Notes under the pieces: model-generated | The model's database searches: none | Told to the model about the DNA's origin: nothing | What the model saw: only the letters and a program-made list of their open reading frames with translations | Shown here: positions 60,418 to 64,000 of the stretch, piece by piece | How positions within the stretch are numbered: the stretch's first letter is position 1 | Layout of the letters: each line of letters opens with the position of its first letter | Program-made: the position numbers and the translations under genes | Assembly: GCF_017897595.1 (NCBI RefSeq) | Contig: NZ_JAGKIK010000002.1 | Span: forward strand, 186,001 to 250,000 | Reading direction: 5' to 3' | DNA length: 64,000 nucleotides | Source of the DNA: Aquimarina sp. U1-2 | GTDB taxonomy: Bacteria > Bacteroidota > Bacteroidia > Flavobacteriales > Flavobacteriaceae

Positions 60418-63400
60418 ATGCTGTGGAAAAAGATTTGGGTAATCGCGATGTTTTTTGTCATCACATTAGGATATGCTCAAGATAAGAAAATGGCTCGTCC
60501 TACCCTTGTAACTACAGCCGTAGACGTAAAAGAAGTATTGCCTTTACACTCAAGAAAACTTATTGCTGCAAAACCAAGGTCGGGCAAAGTGAATCCAAAA
60601 AGCTGGAGTGCTAGTAAAGTAGTACCGGGTAAAGGATTACCAAAAGGGCAGGATCCCTTGATTTCTAAACAAAAAAGCACCTATCGTGCAAAGAAAAGTA
60701 AAGCACCCTCATTAGTCTTTCAATCGGCGAGTACACGTTTAGATCCCTCTGATCCTACAGGAGCTGTCGGACCCAATCATTATGTAAGTGCTCTAAATTC
60801 AGAGTTTGCTATACATGATAAAAGAGGAAACCTTTTACTTGGTCCAAGTTCATTAGCAAATATTTGGGAGGATGAACGATTGGGCGATCCGATTGTATTT
60901 TATGATAATTTTGCAGATCGATTTGTAATTACTCAATTTGATGGCACACCCAACTCATCAACAGATCCCGACAATGGGTTCTTAATTGCAGTAAGCCAGG
61001 GTCCTGACCCTGTAAATGACGGTTGGTATACATTTAGATTTAGAACAGGAAATACATTTCCAGACTATCCCAAGTTTTCAGTCTGGTCAGATGGATATTA
61101 TATCACAACTAATAAAGATCAAGGTACACAAACCGAAAGCGAAGTGATCTATGTGATAGAGCGAGACAAAATCTTGTCAGGAGATCAAAATGCCCGAATG
61201 ATTGGTTTTCCGCTACCTGGATCTAGTATTAACGGATTTTATAGCCCTGCTTCTTTTAATGCCATAGGTACTACGCCTCCTCCTTTAGGTAACGCAAAGA
61301 TAATTTATATGCAAGATGATGCATGGGCCGGCGTAGATCAGGATATCTTAAAATTATGGACGATTTCTATGAATTGGCTTAACCCAAATCAATCTACAAT
61401 ACAAGAAGCTGAAGAACTATCGGTAACTCCTTTTGACGGAGTTTTTGATGGAGCTTTCTTTAACAATTTACCTCAGCCTGATGGGGGTATTAGTTTGGAT
61501 GCACAGCAGGCTGTAATTATGCATGCCACCAATTACAGAAGATTTTGTAACTACAACTCGGTAGTCCTTAATTTTGCCGTAGATATTGATGACCGACAAG
61601 ATTCTGATAATGTCGCCGGCATCAGGTGGTATGAATTGAGACAAACTGGCGATAATCAGCCTTGGACCATTTATCAAGAAGGAACATACACCTCTACAGA
61701 CGGGAAAAGTGCCTGGTGCGGTAGTATGGCTATGGATATACATGGCAATATTGGTATGGCGTATACTACTATGGGTACTACTTCGAATGGTGCTACCCAA
61801 GATAGTTATGCCTCTATACGATATACAGGTAGATTGGCAGATGATCCTCTAGGGGTGATGACTTTTGCTGAAGAAACTATCGTCGAAGGGACTGGAATAA
61901 ACGACTCAAATCGCTATGGGGACTATGCCCATATGACTGTTGACCCTATAGATGATAAAACGTTTTGGCATACTGCAGAGTATTTTGAAAATGAAAACAC
62001 AGATGCCAAAAATATAGTTGGAGTGTTTACTATTGCTGAAGATACGACCAGCGATGTGGGTGTCGTGCGTATTGATTCCCCTGCAAATGCTGTTTTAACA
62101 AATTCAGAAACGATAACGATTGCTATAAAGAACTTTGGTACTTCGGTACAAACTGATATTCCTGTGAGTTATACTGTAGAGGGTAATAGCCCTGTTACCG
62201 AAATAGTGCCAGGACCTGTTAATGCAGGAGAGACAATAGTATTTTCCTTCAGCACTGTTACAGATTTAACTTCAGAACGATCGTATATCATCACAGCAGA
62301 AACCAATCTTTCAGGAGACACTATGCCTGAAAATGATTGTACCTCACGAGAGATTAAAAACTTACTTGCTAATGATGTAGGGGTCACCAATTTGATTTCG
62401 CTTGCATCGGGTGTACAGTTTTCTTCAGCAGAAGAAATTACCATTACTCTTTTTAATTACGGCGGTGTATCACAGACTAATATTCCTGTTTTTTATTCCA
62501 TTAATGGTGAAACTACGGTTAACGAGGTCTTTACAGGTACACTAGCATCACAGCAATCGGCAACCTATACATTTACGACCGCAGCCAATTTACAAGACTT
62601 AGGAACATATACAATAGCGTTGGGAACTTTACTTACAACCGATGAAGATACCACAAACGATAGTATAGAAAGGAATTTTGAAAATTTGCTTTGCAGACCA
62701 ACATCAAACTGTGCACGATTTGGAGATGGTATAACGTATTTTCAATTGGCTAATGTGACCAATTTCCCCATCAATTGTAACACCGGATACGAAGATTTTA
62801 CTGATCATACGCCCATACAGCTTACCAGAGCAACTCCATATACGTTGACAGTTAGATCTGGTTTTGCAGATGATAACGAATCAGAGCGATTTTCTTTCTG
62901 GATAGATGTTAATGACAATAATATATTCGAAAATACCGAATTGATTCTCAACAATCAGGTCATTACCGAAATTAATACAGATCAGACCTATACCTTTACT
63001 TTAGACGATAATACTGCGTTAGGATCTCATTTATGTAGAATTAGGGGAGGCGATGTTAATTCTAATGAAGAAGGAGCGTTATTAAATGATACTTGCGGTT
63101 CGATGTTGTTCGGAACTACTCATGACTACACAGTCGAAGTTTTGGATAGGCCTATAGGACCCGACCCAAATGTAGCTACACGTCTTATAGTAGTAAGTCA
63201 ACCTAATAATCAATTTATCATCACTAAGACAGATCCCGACGGTCCTGTAGAAGAACGAATTTATATTTTTAATCTGCTAGGTCAAATTGTAGCTTCTAAT
63301 CTTGTAAAAAAAGATGGAAACAATACATTTACCTACGAATTGGATATGTCTTTTGCAAGATCTGGGATTTACTTTGCCCGATTGGGAAATAGCAAAAATA

Positions 63401-63426
63401 ATGTTGCAGGATTTGGAGTGCTCTAA
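60418..63426 (+). CDS. Large secreted protein with CARDB and GEVED domains, T9SS-sorted
   Basis: A 1002-aa exported protein. The signal peptide lies at residues 1-21 (WVIAMFFVITLGYAQ), choosing the ATG at 60418. The N-terminal half resembles a large beta-propeller-type region of Bacteroidota secreted proteins (DPTGAVGPNHYVSALNSEFA, GDPIVFYDNFADRFVITQFD). Two CARDB-like domains follow (DVGVVRIDSPANAVLTNSET; DVGVTNLISLASG). A GEVED domain follows (RFSFWIDVNDNNIFENTELI). The last 75 residues are a T9SS type A sorting domain (ERIYIFNLLGQIVA, ARSGIYFARLG). It should be secreted and surface-attached. Its function is unknown and may involve binding or degradation of extracellular material. Confidence 0.88.
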   Translation: MLWKKIWVIAMFFVITLGYAQDKKMARPTLVTTAVDVKEVLPLHSRKLIAAKPRSGKVNPKSWSASKVVPGKGLPKGQDPLISKQKSTYRAKKSKAPSLVFQSASTRLDPSDPTGAVGPNHYVSALNSEFAIHDKRGNLLLGPSSLANIWEDERLGDPIVFYDNFADRFVITQFDGTPNSSTDPDNGFLIAVSQGPDPVNDGWYTFRFRTGNTFPDYPKFSVWSDGYYITTNKDQGTQTESEVIYVIERDKILSGDQNARMIGFPLPGSSINGFYSPASFNAIGTTPPPLGNAKIIYMQDDAWAGVDQDILKLWTISMNWLNPNQSTIQEAEELSVTPFDGVFDGAFFNNLPQPDGGISLDAQQAVIMHATNYRRFCNYNSVVLNFAVDIDDRQDSDNVAGIRWYELRQTGDNQPWTIYQEGTYTSTDGKSAWCGSMAMDIHGNIGMAYTTMGTTSNGATQDSYASIRYTGRLADDPLGVMTFAEETIVEGTGINDSNRYGDYAHMTVDPIDDKTFWHTAEYFENENTDAKNIVGVFTIAEDTTSDVGVVRIDSPANAVLTNSETITIAIKNFGTSVQTDIPVSYTVEGNSPVTEIVPGPVNAGETIVFSFSTVTDLTSERSYIITAETNLSGDTMPENDCTSREIKNLLANDVGVTNLISLASGVQFSSAEEITITLFNYGGVSQTNIPVFYSINGETTVNEVFTGTLASQQSATYTFTTAANLQDLGTYTIALGTLLTTDEDTTNDSIERNFENLLCRPTSNCARFGDGITYFQLANVTNFPINCNTGYEDFTDHTPIQLTRATPYTLTVRSGFADDNESERFSFWIDVNDNNIFENTELILNNQVITEINTDQTYTFTLDDNTALGSHLCRIRGGDVNSNEEGALLNDTCGSMLFGTTHDYTVEVLDRPIGPDPNVATRLIVVSQPNNQFIITKTDPDGPVEERIYIFNLLGQIVASNLVKKDGNNTFTYELDMSFARSGIYFARLGNSKNNVAGFGVL

Positions 63427-63436
63427 GAGGTATATT

Positions 63437-63608
63437 AAATCCGCTTTAAGCATTAGAAAATCTATTACGGCTTTAAACTGCTGCAAAACCAAGCACTACG
63501 TTGTATTTTTAAGTTTCACCGTAGCGATGCTATGCTGAAACTTAGAAAACACTTGGTTTTATGACATTTTCAACCCTCATAACGAAATTCTAATGCATAA
63601 ACCGGGTT
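63437..63608. mobile_element. MITE-like fold-back repeat, family 2, copy 3
   Basis: A 172-bp unit from ATCCGCTTTAAGCATTAGAA to TTCTAATGCATAAACCGGGT with internal pairs CAAAACCAAG / CTTGGTTTT. It lies between the secreted-protein gene and the small lipoprotein gene and overlaps the stop codon of the latter. Confidence 0.7.
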
Positions 63609-63960
63609 AAAAACGCTCATGAACTGCAGTAATAGATACCGGGCGTGCCTCTTTGCATCGGTTGGGCATTCTCAAACTCGAAAATTTTACCCAGACTTTT
63701 GAAAACTGCTGGCCTTTATTAGAGAACTTATCAAGATTCATAGGATCAAGCGTATCTTTAGACCCTTCGATTGTGAGGATATAAGGGCATTCCTTTGTTT
63801 TACCAGCGGTAATAGTACCCTTGCTAAAGCCTTTCTCTTTCATTTCTTTTTCTTGATTTTCGTCGATCTTGGCCATAGATGTATTCATTGTTTTTGTTTC
63901 TTGTAAAGATGCACAGGTGTATAGACTAAACGCAGCTACTAAATAAACGATCCTAAACAT
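63607..63960 (-). CDS. Small lipoprotein of unknown function
   Basis: A 117-aa protein with a lipobox-like start (VYLVAAFSLYTCASLQ, Cys16). The mature part has one domain with GTITAGKTKECPYILTIEGS and FSKVWVKFSSLRMPNRCKEA, including two further cysteines that could form a disulphide. No family was recognised. Its stop codon (63607-63609) overlaps the end of a fold-back repeat, so the last residues may be repeat-derived. Confidence 0.7.
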   Translation of the reverse strand: MFRIVYLVAAFSLYTCASLQETKTMNTSMAKIDENQEKEMKEKGFSKGTITAGKTKECPYILTIEGSKDTLDPMNLDKFSNKGQQFSKVWVKFSSLRMPNRCKEARPVSITAVHERF

Positions 63961-64000
63961 AATTAAAATGAATTGCAGTTGTTGTTATAAAGATATAGGT

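Overview
The window looks like the chromosome of a marine flavobacterium (Bacteroidota, Flavobacteriaceae; Aquimarina-like is a guess). The evidence is an AT-rich base composition, Bacteroidota-type -7 boxes (TAnnTTTG) just upstream of starts, SusC/Oar-type TonB-dependent receptors, a T9SS-type C-terminal sorting domain, ECF sigma/anti-sigma pairs with auto-adhesin-like proteins, and many short palindromic intergenic repeats.

Region 1 (1-4.5 kb) reads as an integron-like cassette array without an integrase (a CALIN-type array), oriented on the minus strand. Three imperfect palindromes (2784-2858, 3668-3808, 4084-4229) separate cassettes. The first bases of each cassette are complementary to the bases just before its own downstream palindrome, which is the signature left by attC x attI/attC recombination. 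One cassette carries an AraC regulator plus a secreted DUF1349-like protein, one carries a zinc-ribbon protein plus an unknown protein, and two carry no gene. A group II intron (partial reverse transcriptase at 1-927, domains V/VI to about 1010) sits exactly where the terminal attC-like site of the AraC cassette is predicted, in the opposite orientation to the cassette genes. An IS66 remnant borders the array.

Region 2 (4.9-11.4 kb) is a compact mobile-element-like operon on the plus strand: a tiny basic protein, a RadC/JAB protein, a single polypeptide fusing a cytosine-C5 and an adenine-N6 DNA methyltransferase, a RecA-like P-loop ATPase, a membrane coiled-coil protein and a frameshifted CxxC protein. 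It abuts the 3' end of a tRNA-Ile(CAU) gene whose anticodon loop is split by an Azoarcus-like (IC3) group I intron of 261 bp. The 5' half of a second, intronless tRNA-Ile(CAU) lies 116 bp further on. This fits a genomic island at a tRNA.

Region 3 (11.4-25.5 kb) is core genome mixed with repeats: methylmalonyl-CoA epimerase, rbfA, a LolE/FtsX-type permease, dusB, a structured RNA candidate, lepA, a HAD phosphatase, and a probable copper/metal cluster (HYC_CC_PP-type protein, TonB receptor, HMA protein). A GIY-YIG nuclease gene is embedded in palindromic repeats. A peptide gene with a natural-product-type leader is divergent from a nucleotidyltransferase-domain protein of unknown role.

Region 4 (25.6-52.8 kb) is mostly core: an Oar-like receptor, M23 peptidase/pgi, tryptophan and tyrosine catabolic dioxygenases (TDO, HPPD, HmgA), uvrC with a patatin-Omp85 protein, a RimB-like protease/rimK/aspartoacylase-like/5-FCL operon, lspA, an ECF sigma/anti-sigma/adhesin operon, and ileS with a TraR/DksA-like gene. 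The ileS coding sequence carries two in-frame insertions that resemble dispersed palindromic repeats.

Region 5 (52.8-64 kb) starts with 1.6 kb of repeats (an exact 21-bp-period tandem array, then 142-160-bp tandem units). It continues with an omega-amidase, an Ig-like lipoprotein, comF, a coiled-coil membrane protein, glyS, a large GEVED/T9SS secreted protein and a small lipoprotein. Two fold-back repeat families (MITE-like; two and three copies) are scattered through the window.
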